From Desulfohalobiaceae bacterium S24 (lineage in GTDB: Bacteria > Desulfobacterota > Desulfovibrionia > Desulfovibrionales > Desulfothermaceae), in assembly GCA_011389765.1 (NCBI GenBank), contig JAABTT010000003.1, positions 1 to 64,000 on the forward strand: a stretch of 64,000 nt of DNA, read 5' to 3'. Shown here piece after piece: positions 26,475-35,738 of the stretch (within the stretch, counting starts at the first letter, position 1; the number at the start of each line of letters is the position of its first letter). The notes beneath the pieces were generated by a model. The model was not told the origin of the DNA, ran no database searches, and saw nothing but the letters and a program-made list of their open reading frames with translations. The position numbers and the translations under genes are program-made.

Positions 26475-26861
26475 TTACTTTTCGCCTCTTCCAATGAGGG
26501 GCAGTTCTTTTTCAATTTCGAAAAAGACCAGATACCTGGCCTCTTCATGAATTTTCTCGTCCTGGGGATAGCTTCGTCTTTTCAGAGACTCGATTTTCTG
26601 CTCGTCCTGCTCCTCCTTGGTCTTGCTCAGGAAAAAACGCTTGCCTGTATATCCCGGTCCTTCCTCCTTGAAGAGATAGGCTGCCTTGGGGTTGGACTGC
26701 AGGTTTGCGTGGGAGAGGCGATCCCGCATGATCAGGACCAGGGTGCCGTCCTCCTGGACATGGGGCCGGGCATAGAGTGCACTGTCGACATTTCCCTCGG
26801 CATCCGCCGTGGAAAGGACCCCCAGGCCCTTGGTGTTCTCAAAATAAGTTTTCAAATCCAT
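26475..26861 (-). CDS. Pyridoxamine 5'-phosphate oxidase family protein
   Basis: A 128-residue split-barrel flavin/F420-binding-type protein: LKTYFENTKGLGVLSTADAE at the N-terminus, DSALYARPHVQEDGTLVLIM, and HANLQSNPKAAYLFKEEG. Such small proteins bind FMN, haem or F420, and many have no assigned substrate. I use ATG 26861, which has AAGGAGGAG immediately upstream; the frame extends to 26921, but that stretch is a family I repeat. It precedes the DUF523-DUF1722 gene. Confidence 0.85.
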   Translation of the reverse strand: MDLKTYFENTKGLGVLSTADAEGNVDSALYARPHVQEDGTLVLIMRDRLSHANLQSNPKAAYLFKEEGPGYTGKRFFLSKTKEEQDEQKIESLKRRSYPQDEKIHEEARYLVFFEIEKELPLIGRGEK

Positions 26862-26881
26862 GTACTCCTCCTTCTCGAAGA

Positions 26882-26925
26882 TTTTCCATTTCCGAGTTGC
26901 GATTTCCGATTGTGAAGACAAAACA
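26882..26925 (+). repeat. Short AT-rich intergenic repeat, family I, copy 2
   Basis: CCATTTCCGAGTTGCGATTT followed by CCGATTGTGAAGACAAAAC matches the pattern at 16066-16097 and 28133-28176. Just beyond it, GAGCTCTTTCCAGTGTG resembles a string near 53041. The rest of 26926-27143 shows nothing beyond possible TTGACA boxes. Confidence 0.5.
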
Positions 26926-27143
26926 TACGAGATAGTTAACTGCGGAGCTCTTTCCAGTGTGTTAAAATGGAGCCACGGTTCCGGGCATTGATCAGAGAAT
27001 CATCCTATAAGATAAGGTCCGGGGATCTTTTGTCAAGAACCGGCAGGACAACCGTACCGGATGGCTTGACCTCGTGTTTGAACAAAACAAAGGCCTTGGC
27101 CAAAATTGCAGACTTTGAACTTGACAGACCCTTTTTCATCATT

Positions 27144-27572
27144 ATGTTCAAAACCATGAGTGGTTTCAGGGTCCATTCCAGACTGTCCATCCCCTTGCGG
27201 GAGATAGAGTTTCAAGCTGTCCGTGCTCAAGGGTCCGGGGGACAGAATGTGAACAAGGTGTCTTCGGCTGTGCATTTGCGCTTTGACATCCAGGCTTCGT
27301 CCCTGCCTCCGGAACTGAAGCAAAACCTGGTTCGACTACGGGATGCCCGGATCTCCAAAGAGGGCATTGTGGTCATCAAGGCCCGGACCTACCGCAGTCT
27401 GCAAAAAAACAGACAAGAGGCCCTGTTCAGACTCAAAAACCTCATTCAGGAAGCTGAAAAAACCCGCAAAAAAAGGATCGCCACCCGACCGGGCCGCGGC
27501 GTCAAGGAAAAACGGCTGGAACAGAAAAAAATGAGGAGCCGCACCAAGCAGTTCAGGGGAAGAATTCAATGA
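27144..27572 (+). CDS. arfB: Peptidyl-tRNA hydrolase ArfB (ribosome rescue)
   Basis: Releases nascent chains from ribosomes stalled on non-stop mRNA. About 142 residues from ATG 27144, matching the usual length. The catalytic GGQ is in RAQGSGGQNVNKVSSAVHLR, followed by SKEGIVVIKARTYRSL. The C-terminal tail is very basic (KTRKKRIATRPGRGVKEKR), as needed to enter the empty mRNA channel. The start is uncertain: ATG 27144 or 27156, neither with a clear ribosome site. A longer frame from 26967 is unlikely. It overlaps ubiX by 4 bp. Confidence 0.92.
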   Translation: MFKTMSGFRVHSRLSIPLREIEFQAVRAQGSGGQNVNKVSSAVHLRFDIQASSLPPELKQNLVRLRDARISKEGIVVIKARTYRSLQKNRQEALFRLKNLIQEAEKTRKKRIATRPGRGVKEKRLEQKKMRSRTKQFRGRIQ

Positions 27573-28129
27573 AGCGCTATATTCTGGCCGTGACCGGGGC
27601 AAGCGGCATGCCCTATGCAGACACCCTGTACCACGCACTGAGCGGTCTTCCGGAGACTGAAGTCCAGGTCATCATCTCTGAGTCCGCCAAAGCCGTCATG
27701 CAATTTGAAGCTGCCTCCGGCACGAGCTTTTCAGCACAGAATGGGCATTTCTACAGCGAAAGGGACTTGACGGCCCCCATGGCCGGCGGTTCCTGGATCC
27801 ATCACGGTCTGGTGATCTGTCCCTGTTCCATGGCCACTCTGGCAGCCGTGGGCAACGGTCTGGGCAACAATCTCATCCACCGGGCCGCGGATGTCGCCCT
27901 GAAGGAAAAACGCCCTTTAATCCTGGTCCCCAGGGAAACGCCTCTGAACCAGATCCATCTGCAGAATATGCTGGCGGCATCCAGGGCCGGAGCCACTATT
28001 CTTCCGGCCAGTCCCGGCTTTTATCACCGCCCGGAATCCATCCAGGATCTGGTCAACCATATCGTCGGTCGAATCCTGGACCATCTGCAGATCGACAACT
28101 CCCTGTTTCCCAGATGGGGGGAGGGATAA
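27569..28129 (+). CDS. ubiX: UbiX flavin prenyltransferase
   Basis: Adds a dimethylallyl group to FMN to make prenylated FMN for UbiD-type decarboxylases. The 186 residues have ILAVTGASGMPYADTLYHAL at the N-terminus (FMN/phosphate loop), VIISESAKAVM, LVICPCSMATLAAVGNG near residue 90 and LILVPRETPLNQIHLQNML near 120, all standard UbiX motifs. The ATGA overlap with arfB implies co-translation. No ubiD gene is in the window. Confidence 0.95.
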   Translation: MKRYILAVTGASGMPYADTLYHALSGLPETEVQVIISESAKAVMQFEAASGTSFSAQNGHFYSERDLTAPMAGGSWIHHGLVICPCSMATLAAVGNGLGNNLIHRAADVALKEKRPLILVPRETPLNQIHLQNMLAASRAGATILPASPGFYHRPESIQDLVNHIVGRILDHLQIDNSLFPRWGEG

Positions 28130-28200
28130 AGAATTTTGGATTTACGATTTTGGATTTACGATTGATAAGACAAAAAATAGGAGCTGCCTCTGGGTTAGGC

Positions 28201-28310
28201 GCTTATCGGTTAATCTCTGTCGTAGAAAACAAGAAAATGTGTTGCGCTGAAGCAGTTGAATTCCTTGTCAAATATGGAACCTTTGGGTTGCGGGCGGAGC
28301 CCGCTTTGGA
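28201..28310 (+). repeat. Dispersed intergenic repeat, family B, copy 1 (internally deleted)
   Basis: CTTATCGGTTAATCTCTGTC and GAAAACAAGAAAATGTGTTG open it, and CCTTTGGGTTGCGGGCGGAG closes it. It matches 32757-32984 and the inverted 63312-63541 at both ends but lacks their central GGTTCACGG block. A family I repeat (28133-28176) lies directly before it. Confidence 0.85.
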
Positions 28311-28346
28311 CACCTTTCAATCCAACCACAGAAAAGGGAGGTCACT

Positions 28347-29042
28347 ATGTCCAACACGCTTACCTGGCACGGACACGCCAATTTTCAAATCACCACTCCG
28401 AATCTGAACCTGATTATCGATCCCTGGTTTGAAGGCAATCCTTCAGCCGTCAGCAGTTCCGATTCCCTGAACGCAATGGACCTCGTACTGGTCACCCATG
28501 ATCATGACGACCATACGGGACAGGCGGTCGAAATCGCCCGGAAAACCGGAGCCCAGGTGATGGCCATTGTGGGGACCGCTCAGAAGCTGCAGGAGGCCGG
28601 GCTGCCGGAAACGCAGATCGTGAACGGTATCGGCTTCAGTATCGGCGGGACAGTCGATTTTCAGGGAGTCAAAGTGACCATGGTTCAGGCCTTTCATTCT
28701 TCGGCCTCCGGCGCCCCGACAGGCTACATCATCACTTTAGAGGACGGGTATTGCATCTACCATGCCGGAGACACCGGTATTTTTTCCAGCATGGAGCTCT
28801 TCGGCCGGCTCCATTCCATCGACCTGGCCCTGCTGCCCACTGGGGACATCTTCACCATGGATCCGAAACAGGCCGCCCTGGCCTGCGAATTATTGCAATG
28901 CACATCCGTGGTGCCCATGCACTGGGGCTCCTTTCCTATCCTGGAGCAGTCCACGGATAATTTTGCCAATGAGCTCAAAGCCATCGGAGCCAAAACCCGG
29001 CTCATTTCCATGGAGCCGGGCCAGAGTATAGAACTGTCCTGA
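28347..29042 (+). CDS. UPF0173 metal-dependent hydrolase (metallo-beta-lactamase fold)
   Basis: A 231-residue cytosolic protein of the UPF0173 group. WHGHANFQI at residue 7, the di-metal motif [10 protein letters not shown] near 49, VQAFHSS near 110, [12 protein letters not shown] near 140 and [10 protein letters not shown] near 190 supply the usual His/Asp ligands. AAAAGGGAGGTCACT precedes the ATG. The substrate is unknown for most of the family. The gene stands alone downstream of repeat B1. Confidence 0.92.
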   Translation: MSNTLTWHGHANFQITTPNLNLIIDPWFEGNPSAVSSSDSLNAMDLVLVTHDHDDHTGQAVEIARKTGAQVMAIVGTAQKLQEAGLPETQIVNGIGFSIGGTVDFQGVKVTMVQAFHSSASGAPTGYIITLEDGYCIYHAGDTGIFSSMELFGRLHSIDLALLPTGDIFTMDPKQAALACELLQCTSVVPMHWGSFPILEQSTDNFANELKAIGAKTRLISMEPGQSIELS

Positions 29043-29096
29043 GGCCAGGCCTCGATCAGCCTATTTCCAAATCATTTTAAAAAATTGCGACAGGCC

Positions 29097-29657
29097 ATGC
29101 TCACAATCCTTGCTTTCGGTGACAGTCTGACCGCAGGCTTCGGCCTGCCTCCCGGGGCTTCTTTTGTTGATCAGCTGCAGTGCAGCCTGGACCGTCTGCA
29201 ACGGAACATCCGGATCATCAATGCCGGACTTTCCGGAGACACCACCGTCGGGGGCTTGAGCAGAATCGACCGGGCCCTGGAGGTCAAACCGGATCTCGTC
29301 ATTCTGGAACTTGGAGCCAATGACGCCGTACTCGGCTCCCTTCCGGAACGGAGCAAAGCGAACCTTGATGTCTTGATCCGTAAGAGCCTGGAGGCCCGGG
29401 CCCGGGTCCTTCTGGCCGGGGTCAAGCCTCCGATGGCCTTTACCCCCGGCTATTGCGAAGATTTTGCACGACTGTATGCAGAACTGGCAGAACACTATGA
29501 CCTGAAACTCGTTCCCGATTTTCTGGCAGGCATCCTGCATCATCCGGACCGGACCCTGGCTGACGGCATCCATCCCAATGCCCAGGGGGTGGCCCACATC
29601 GTGTCCGCTGTCCTGCCTGTTGTCCTGGAGAGCCTGGATGACCTTGAAAAGCCATGA
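29097..29657 (+). CDS. tesA: SGNH hydrolase, TesA-like arylesterase/lysophospholipase
   Basis: A 186-residue serine hydrolase: ILAFGDSLTAGFGLP (block I Ser), LSGDTTVGGLSRI (block II Gly), ELGANDAVLG (block III Asn) and DGIHPNAQG (block V Asp/His). Enterobacterial TesA is periplasmic, but this protein lacks a signal peptide and begins almost at the catalytic strand, so it is probably cytosolic. ATG 29097 is preferred to an in-frame TTG at 29085. It converges on the next gene with only two bases between stop codons, so no terminator fits between them. Confidence 0.88.
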   Translation: MLTILAFGDSLTAGFGLPPGASFVDQLQCSLDRLQRNIRIINAGLSGDTTVGGLSRIDRALEVKPDLVILELGANDAVLGSLPERSKANLDVLIRKSLEARARVLLAGVKPPMAFTPGYCEDFARLYAELAEHYDLKLVPDFLAGILHHPDRTLADGIHPNAQGVAHIVSAVLPVVLESLDDLEKP

Positions 29658-29659
29658 GG

Positions 29660-32600
29660 CTAAGCCCTCAAAGCATCCTCCCTCAGGACTTTATCCAGGC
29701 ACTGAATGAGATAATCCGCATCGTCCCGATCAAAGAGCAGAGGCGGCTTCATCTTCAAGACATTGTCCAGGGGGCCGTCCGTGCTCAGCAGAATTCCATG
29801 GTTCTTGAGCCGGTTGATGATATAATCCGCCTCCCGGGTGGCCGGCGCCAGGGTGGTCCGATCCTTGACCAGTTCAACTCCGAGAAACAGCCCCTGCCCC
29901 CGGACGTGCCCGACGAGGGGGTGATTCTCTGCCAACCTTTGTAAACCGGACAGCAGGTACTCCCCGGTTTCCCGGGCCTTTTCCTGAAGCCCTTCCTCCT
30001 GCAGCACATTAAGAACCGCCTGCCCGATGGCACAGGAGACCGGATTCCCGCCGAAGGTGTTGAAATACTCCATGCCGTTGGCAAAGGCCTCGGCAATGGC
30101 CCGGGTGGTGATCACCGCAGCCAGGGGATGGCCGTTGCCCATGGGCTTGCCCAGGGTCACGATGTCCGGAACCACTCCCTGGGCTTCAAAGGCCCAGAAG
30201 TGACTGCCCGAGCGGCCGAATCCCACCTGGACCTCGTCGACAATACACAGTCCCCCTGCATCCCGGACCGGCTCAAAGGCTGCCTGCAAATAGCCCTCGG
30301 GCAGGACAATCTGGCCCCCGCAGCCGAGCATGCTCTCCGCGATAAAGGCCGCCGGGTCCCTGCCTTGGGAGTGCATTTTGTCCACAGCCTCGGCAACGGA
30401 CCGGGCGTAGGCCAGGCCCGTCTCCACCCCGAATCCCTTATACGGTCCCCGATAGCCGTCCGGCATCAGCGTTTTCCAGACCCAGTCCGGCCGGCCCCTG
30501 CCGCCGGGACCGTCGTGCTTGTAGGGACTGATATCGATCAGACCCCGGGTGTTGCCGTGATAGGCCCCGTCGATGATGATCAGCTCCTTTCGGCCGCTAA
30601 AGGTTCCGGCCAGACGCAGGGCCAGCTCATTGGCCTCGCTGCCGCTGCAGACGAAGAAACAGACATTCAGGGGATCCGGAAACAGATCCAGCAGGTTCCG
30701 GGCATACTCCAGGATGGTCTCGTGGAGGTAGCGGGTGTTGGTATTCAAAATACCCATCTGCTTTCGGCCGGCTTCCACCACCTTGGGATGGCAGTGCCCC
30801 ACGTGACAGACGTTGTTCACCCCGTCCAGGAATCGGCGCCCCTGCTCATCAAAGAGATACTGCTCAATGCCCCGGACAATGTTGAGCGGCCGTTCATAGG
30901 CCAGGCTCAGATTTCTGCCCAAGAGATCCCCGCGCAGGGCCTGGAGATCTTCCGGGCTTTTTTCCGGCTCCGGCCGGACCGGTTCGGGCAGGCCGAGCAT
31001 GTCCGAAGGGTCCGGTACAATGGCGGTCCAGATATCCCGCTGGCTTGGGCGGGCCACGCCTGGATAATCGCCTTCAAGGCCCAATAAATCATACATGATT
31101 TGAAAATGGAGATGCGGAGGCCAGCCGCCGTTGACCGCTTCGGACCCCATCCAGGCGATATGACGGCCTTTGGCGATGCTTTGCCCTTTTTCCAGTCCGG
31201 TTAAAGACTCCCGGGCCAGATGCCCGTACAGAGTATAGAAAGCATCCCCCTGGTCCGTAGCATGTTCCAGAATGATGGTCGGTCCGTAGTCCAGATGCCC
31301 GGCATTGTCCACGGCGCTGACCACGGTCCCGGCCAGGGGGGCGTAGACTTTGGATCCGGCCGGCATAAAGATGTCGATCCCCAGATGAATGGTCCGGTTC
31401 TCCGGCATTTCATCCGTGGCCAGGGCGAATCGTTTGTCCGTATAAAACAGGCGGACCTCATCCGACCGGCCGATGCAGGCCTTTTCCTCGGCCGAGGCTA
31501 AGAGGCGGTCAATCATCGAAGACAGGGATGACAGATCAAAGGCCTTGGGGCCCGGCTCAAAAGCCGGACTGCTCACGCTCAAATCCAGGACCGGACATTT
31601 CCCCGAAGATAGATCGGAATCCACCACCGGGGCAAACCGGCCTTTCTGCCCCCGAATCCAGTCCTGAATCCTGTGAAAGCGCTCAGGCGGCGGAAATCCG
31701 CAGGCCTGACGAAACACATAGGCCGGCAGTCCCGGGGCAATGGAGGCCATGGTCTCGAGCAGATCCCAGGCCGGTTTTTCAGATATGCGCAGGTAGTCGT
31801 TGTCCGGCTCCAGGCTGCTTTGATCGGCTGCGTGGCAGACCGTGAGGCAAAGCCGCATGCAGATCAGTTCGAAGAGTACCTCCACTTCAAGCCCGGTCAG
31901 AGGATTCGCCTGATGGTAGCCGGCCACCACCGGCACCGCCGCGGTTAAAGGGTCTTGCTTGTCCAGCAGGGCATAGGCCAGGACAATGGCCAGCTCGTTG
32001 ATGCGCTGGGAATACACCATATCCCCGAAATCAATCACTCCGGAGACCCGGTTTCCGGAGGTCCCACGACTCAAAACCGGGATATTGTAATCATTGCCGT
32101 CGCTGTGGATGACCTGTTGACCCAGCTCCGGCAGCCTGGGCTGCACCTTGTCCCTGTAGCGCCGATACAGAGTCTCCACCAGGGATTGTTTGTCCTGATC
32201 CGCAATTTTCGGAAGCAGCCTGCTGATAACCGGAGCGCAGTTTTGGAGGTCCCAGTGAAACTCGCGGTGCACCCCGGGATGATCAAAATCCTCAAGGACC
32301 TTGTCCAGCTCCCCGAAAAAACGTCCAACATCATGCATGAGCGGGTGATCATGCGGTGTGGCCAAAGCCAAAGGCTTCCCCTCCAGATAGGTCAAGACCC
32401 GGACAAAATGCTCCACCCCGTCCTTGCCGGTCGCCCGGCAGATCGTTTCTCCGCTCAGGCCGGGCACAGGCTGCGGGCAGGGCTCCGTCTGACGGGTGAA
32501 CCGGGATTGCCCGGCATTGACATGGGACATGGCCTTGTTCTGAAAATCCAGGACCTCCTGGCTCTCCTGGGCATTGGCGATCTTCAGGACAGAGAGTGTT

Positions 32601-32743
32601 CCGTCAGTTGCCTCCAGCAAAAAATTCTGATCCCTTTCGCTGGGCAACTCCCGGGCCTCTGCCCTGATCCCAAACAAATCGAGGTCGATTTTTTCTGCTT
32701 CCTGTGCTGAAAAGCGAGGTGCAAAACGGACAAGATCACTCAT
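29660..32743 (-). CDS. Three-domain fusion: APH-type kinase, M23 peptidase-like, class III aminotransferase
   Basis: A 1027-residue protein. Residues 1-~340 form an aminoglycoside/hydroxylysine-kinase-type fold ([13 protein letters not shown] near 212 is the catalytic loop, GVIDFGDM near 238 the metal motif). Residues ~445-560 form an M23 LytM-like domain with its zinc ligands (HLGIDIFMP and PPHLHFQIM). Residues ~590-1027 are a class III PLP enzyme ([24 protein letters not shown], and Lys in [11 protein letters not shown]). In animals the kinase and PLP partners are hydroxylysine kinase and the ethanolamine-phosphate/phosphohydroxylysine phospholyases, so phosphorylation followed by phospho-elimination of an amino alcohol is a fair guess. 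There is no signal peptide. A ribosome site (AAGGGGG) precedes ATG 32743. Confidence 0.9.
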   Translation of the reverse strand: MSDLVRFAPRFSAQEAEKIDLDLFGIRAEARELPSERDQNFLLEATDGTLSVLKIANAQESQEVLDFQNKAMSHVNAGQSRFTRQTEPCPQPVPGLSGETICRATGKDGVEHFVRVLTYLEGKPLALATPHDHPLMHDVGRFFGELDKVLEDFDHPGVHREFHWDLQNCAPVISRLLPKIADQDKQSLVETLYRRYRDKVQPRLPELGQQVIHSDGNDYNIPVLSRGTSGNRVSGVIDFGDMVYSQRINELAIVLAYALLDKQDPLTAAVPVVAGYHQANPLTGLEVEVLFELICMRLCLTVCHAADQSSLEPDNDYLRISEKPAWDLLETMASIAPGLPAYVFRQACGFPPPERFHRIQDWIRGQKGRFAPVVDSDLSSGKCPVLDLSVSSPAFEPGPKAFDLSSLSSMIDRLLASAEEKACIGRSDEVRLFYTDKRFALATDEMPENRTIHLGIDIFMPAGSKVYAPLAGTVVSAVDNAGHLDYGPTIILEHATDQGDAFYTLYGHLARESLTGLEKGQSIAKGRHIAWMGSEAVNGGWPPHLHFQIMYDLLGLEGDYPGVARPSQRDIWTAIVPDPSDMLGLPEPVRPEPEKSPEDLQALRGDLLGRNLSLAYERPLNIVRGIEQYLFDEQGRRFLDGVNNVCHVGHCHPKVVEAGRKQMGILNTNTRYLHETILEYARNLLDLFPDPLNVCFFVCSGSEANELALRLAGTFSGRKELIIIDGAYHGNTRGLIDISPYKHDGPGGRGRPDWVWKTLMPDGYRGPYKGFGVETGLAYARSVAEAVDKMHSQGRDPAAFIAESMLGCGGQIVLPEGYLQAAFEPVRDAGGLCIVDEVQVGFGRSGSHFWAFEAQGVVPDIVTLGKPMGNGHPLAAVITTRAIAEAFANGMEYFNTFGGNPVSCAIGQAVLNVLQEEGLQEKARETGEYLLSGLQRLAENHPLVGHVRGQGLFLGVELVKDRTTLAPATREADYIINRLKNHGILLSTDGPLDNVLKMKPPLLFDRDDADYLIQCLDKVLREDALRA

Positions 32744-32756
32744 TATCAAAACCCCC

Positions 32757-32984
32757 TTATCGGTTCATCTCTGTCACAGAAAACAAGAAAATGTGTTGCT
32801 CCGAAGCAGTTGAAGTCCTTGTCGGATATGGTTCACGGTTCCAGGTTCACGGTTCACGGTTTGAAGAGGAAGATATTCGGAAGATACATTCTGGGTCGTT
32901 TTAAAAGCTTTCTTTTTTTCTTAACTGTGAACCGTGAACTGTGAACATAGAACCTTTGGGATGCGGGCGGAGCCAGCTTTGGGC
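32757..32984 (+). repeat. Dispersed intergenic repeat, family B, copy 2 (full length)
   Basis: Full ~228 bp copy: TTATCGGTTCATCTCTGTC at one end and GGGCGGAGCCAGCTTTGG at the other. In the middle are GGTTCACGGTTCCAGGTTC arrays and GGAAGATACATTCTGGGTCG. It is nearly identical to the inverted copy at 63312-63541. The 475 bp spacer 32744-33218 contains this copy and a family I-like hairpin (33176-33207), otherwise nothing. Confidence 0.9.
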
Positions 32985-33175
32985 AACAGTGTCTGAAGGA
33001 AAACAGTGATATGGGGAGTCTATTCACAGTCTTTGCCGGCAGTCAAGCAGATGTTTCATGCGCCTGGAAAAGTTCACCGGGTTTGACATAGAATGCACAC
33101 CTGAAATACCCTGTATCCACACTCAAACAGATTTGAAGCTGAAGAAAATCTGTAAGCCAAATGAAAACGAATGAA

Positions 33176-33207
33176 AATCCAAAATCAGGTCTACGTGATT
33201 TTGGATT
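33176..33207 (+). promoter_or_regulatory. Hairpin directly before the amrB ribosome site
   Basis: AATCCAAAATCA and TGATTTTGGATT form a perfect 12 bp stem with an 8-base loop, ending at the GGGAGGG ribosome site of amrB. It may derive from the family I repeats. It could limit translation by pairing close to the ribosome site. Confidence 0.45.
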
Positions 33208-33218
33208 GGGAGGGATGC

Positions 33219-34025
33219 ATGAAACGAACACCGGTTGTAGCCGGACGATTTTATCCCGGCTCGCAAAAGCAATGGGAAGCAGACGTCAGACAGTATCTTG
33301 CCGCCTCCGGACCAGTGGACAAACAGCCTCTTTTAAGCATGCTACCCCATGCCGGATATATGTTTTCCGGACATGTGGCCGGCCGGACCCTGGCTGAGGT
33401 CCAATTAGCGGACACGGTCCTGCTCCTTGGTCCCAACCATACCGGACGAGGGGAACCTCTGGCGGTCTGGCCGGAAGGCAGCTGGGAAATTCCCGGAGTC
33501 GAACTGCCAGTCAATCAGGAACTGGCTGCGGCCCTTCTGGAATCCCATGCCGCCCTGAGCCGCGATTTCGCGGCGCATGACCAGGAACACTCTTTGGAAG
33601 TCATCCTGCCCTTTCTCTGGTCCAAAAACCCCAAGGTGCGCATCGTCCCGATCTGCGTCTCGGCCCTGAATTCGGAAGTCCTGATCGAGGTCGGACAGAC
33701 TCTGGCCCGAACCTGCGCCCAGTGGTCCGAAGCCGTCTCCGTGATCGTCAGCTCGGACATGAGCCATTTCATCTCCGGCCGGGAGGCCAAAATCCAGGAC
33801 GACAAGGCGATTCAGGCCATACGTGATCTGGATCCCACAGGACTATTCCAAACGGTCCGTACAAACAATATCTCCATGTGCGGGGTTCTGCCCATGACTC
33901 TGGGTCTGGCCCTGGCCGTTGAACGCGGGGCTTCCCGGGCTGAGCTCGTCCAATACGCCACCTCCGGAGACGTCACCGGAGATCAACAGCAGGTCGTGGC
34001 CTATGCCGGGATGCGGGTCTTTTAA
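33219..34025 (+). CDS. amrB: AmmeMemoRadiSam system protein B (MEMO1 family)
   Basis: A 268-residue protein of the MEMO family, related to extradiol dioxygenases. VVAGRFYPGSQKQW opens it; LPHAGYMFSGHVAG near 43, LLLGPNHTGRGE near 70, DQEHSLEVILPFLW near 120 and VSSDMSHFISG near 180 carry the conserved His/Glu/Asp of the pocket. In bacteria it is usually grouped with an AMMECR1 protein and a radical SAM enzyme; neither is adjacent here. ATG 33219 has GGGAGGG just upstream; an in-frame upstream start at 33171 lies in the hairpin spacer. Confidence 0.9.
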   Translation: MKRTPVVAGRFYPGSQKQWEADVRQYLAASGPVDKQPLLSMLPHAGYMFSGHVAGRTLAEVQLADTVLLLGPNHTGRGEPLAVWPEGSWEIPGVELPVNQELAAALLESHAALSRDFAAHDQEHSLEVILPFLWSKNPKVRIVPICVSALNSEVLIEVGQTLARTCAQWSEAVSVIVSSDMSHFISGREAKIQDDKAIQAIRDLDPTGLFQTVRTNNISMCGVLPMTLGLALAVERGASRAELVQYATSGDVTGDQQQVVAYAGMRVF

Positions 34026-34033
34026 CAAACAGC

Positions 34034-34063
34034 TTGACAAAAGCACAATCTTCTGTCTAGTAT
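34034..34063 (+). promoter_or_regulatory. Sigma-70-type promoter for glnH
   Basis: TTGACA at 34034-34039, an 18 bp spacer and TAGTAT at 34058-34063, about 80 bp before the glnH ATG. It begins just after the amrB stop. Confidence 0.55.
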
Positions 34064-34141
34064 TGCGTAACATAATGCTTGCAAGTGTCACATTTTATGC
34101 GACACATTGTCATCCAACCTTTAACCCACAAGGAGGCCTTC

Positions 34142-34885
34142 ATGTTCAAATGCCTGAAAACCATCGTATTCACCGTTCTGGTTCTTGCCTTTGCCTTTGG
34201 GTCCGTCCAGGCCAAGGAGCTGATCGTCGGAGTTGACGCCAACTTCAGACCCTTTGAATTCAAAAACGAAAAAGGCGAATTCACCGGCTTTGACGTCCAG
34301 CTTTTTGATGCCATTGCTGAAGATCTGGGTCTAGACTATAAATGGCAGACCATGGACTTCAACGGCATCATCCCGGCCCTGCAGTCCAAGAGCATTGATG
34401 CGGCCATTGCCGGGATCACCATCAAATCTGCCCGGGAAGAAGTGGTGGACTTTTCGCACCCCTACTACGACTCGGGCCTGGTCATCCTGGTCCGGGCTGA
34501 CAATGAGGACATCAAAAGCATTGAAGATTTACATGACAAAGTGGTGGTCACCAAAACCGCCACCACCAGTGTTGACTTTTTAAAAGCCGTGCCCACCAAG
34601 GACGTCAAACTCCTGCCTAATACCGACAATCTGTTCATGGAACTCTTGACCGGCGGAGCGGACGCCGTATTTTTCGACTCCCCGCCCCTGATGTACTATG
34701 CCCAGAACCAGGGCCAGGGCAAAGTCAAGGTAGTGGGTCCTCTGTATCAAGGCCAGCCTTACGGGATCGCCTTTCCCCAGGGCAGCGAGCTGCGTGAAAA
34801 GGTGAACATCGCCCTGCTCAAGATGATGGAGGACGGCCGTTATGCCGAGCTGTACAGAAAATGGTTTGGCAGCGACCCCAAATAA
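34142..34885 (+). CDS. glnH: Glutamine-type ABC transporter, periplasmic binding protein
   Basis: A 247-residue exported solute-binding protein. A signal peptide (MFKCLKTIVFTVLVLAFAFG, cleaved after VQA) is followed by LIVGVDANFRPFEFKNEKGE, MDFNGIIPALQSKSIDAAIAG and IAFPQGSELREKVNIAL. The pattern follows enterobacterial GlnH closely along its whole length, so glutamine or a related polar amino acid is the likely ligand. AAGGAGG precedes ATG 34142. It is the first gene of glnHPQ, separated from glnP by a hairpin that probably keeps its level higher than that of the membrane parts. Confidence 0.9.
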   Translation: MFKCLKTIVFTVLVLAFAFGSVQAKELIVGVDANFRPFEFKNEKGEFTGFDVQLFDAIAEDLGLDYKWQTMDFNGIIPALQSKSIDAAIAGITIKSAREEVVDFSHPYYDSGLVILVRADNEDIKSIEDLHDKVVVTKTATTSVDFLKAVPTKDVKLLPNTDNLFMELLTGGADAVFFDSPPLMYYAQNQGQGKVKVVGPLYQGQPYGIAFPQGSELREKVNIALLKMMEDGRYAELYRKWFGSDPK

Positions 34886-34922
34886 GTAAAGTTATTTCGG
34901 CATGATTAAGACCGATTGGCTG

Positions 34923-34957
34923 ATAAAGCAGGATGGATACATTCCATCCTGCTTTAT
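34923..34957 (+). terminator. Hairpin between glnH and glnP
   Basis: ATAAAGCAGGATGGA and TCCATCCTGCTTTAT make a perfect 15 bp stem with a 5-base loop, followed by TGTGTCTTTT. It is a partial terminator or 3' stabiliser that would favour the binding-protein message over the permease. Confidence 0.75.
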
Positions 34958-35066
34958 TGTGTCTTTTCCGCCATGCTTCCGCCCGGCTTGGCTTGTTACT
35001 GTGTTTTGAATTTGGATTAAGGGTCGTTGTCTCAAAGATTGACCCGGGAGACGAGGGTGCATTTGT

Positions 35067-35738
35067 ATGGATATTGGTTTTGATTTCAAATACAGCGTGA
35101 TGTGGGAATCGGTTCCCATGTTGTTGACCGGGGTCAAGCTGACGATTCTCATCACCGTTTTCGGCCTGCTCATCGGCTTCGCCCTGGGCGCCCTGTCCGG
35201 CCTGTTGAAGATCTCCCGCAACCTCCTGCTGCGAAAGATCGCCGGGGTCTACATCGAGAGCATCCGCGGCACCCCGATCATGGTCCAGGTCATGTTCATC
35301 TACTTCGGCCTGCCCCTGGCCCTGGGTATGCGCATTCCGCCCATGGTTGCCGGCATTGCCGCCATTGCGGTCAATTCCGGGGCCTACATAGCAGAAATCG
35401 TCCGCGGCGCCTTTCAGTCCATTGAGCGGGGCCAAACCGAGGCCGGCCGATCCATCGGCCTGACCCATTTCCAGACCATGTACTACATCATCTGGCCCCA
35501 GGCCTTCAGACGGATGATCCCTCCCTTGGGCAATCAGTTCATTATCAGTCTCAAAGACACCTCGCTCCTGGTGGTCGTGGGCGTGGGCGAGCTGACCCGG
35601 ACCGGCCAGGAGATCATTGCTTCCAATTTCCGGGCCTTTGAGGTCTGGCTGACCGTGGCAATTATGTACCTGATCATGACCCTGTCCCTGTCCAGAGTCT
35701 TGAATTATATAGAGAAAAAAATGGATATCAACGTATGA
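35067..35738 (+). CDS. glnP: Polar amino acid ABC transporter permease
   Basis: A 223-residue inner-membrane protein with about five membrane segments. The HisM/GlnP signature is clear: [19 protein letters not shown] near 62 and the EAA loop [20 protein letters not shown] near 130. [20 protein letters not shown] follows. GAGGGTGC lies ten bases before the ATG. It overlaps glnQ by 4 bp. Only one permease is encoded, so the channel is probably a homodimer. Confidence 0.93.
   Translation: MDIGFDFKYSVMWESVPMLLTGVKLTILITVFGLLIGFALGALSGLLKISRNLLLRKIAGVYIESIRGTPIMVQVMFIYFGLPLALGMRIPPMVAGIAAIAVNSGAYIAEIVRGAFQSIERGQTEAGRSIGLTHFQTMYYIIWPQAFRRMIPPLGNQFIISLKDTSLLVVVGVGELTRTGQEIIASNFRAFEVWLTVAIMYLIMTLSLSRVLNYIEKKMDINV

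Noticed and set aside
32704-32904. Peptide with ENKKMCCSEAVEVLVGYG shared by three repeat copies
   Set aside because: The frame lies within dispersed repeat B. Differences between the copies in this frame are mostly amino-acid replacements and one copy is fused to unrelated sequence, so selection on a protein is not evident.
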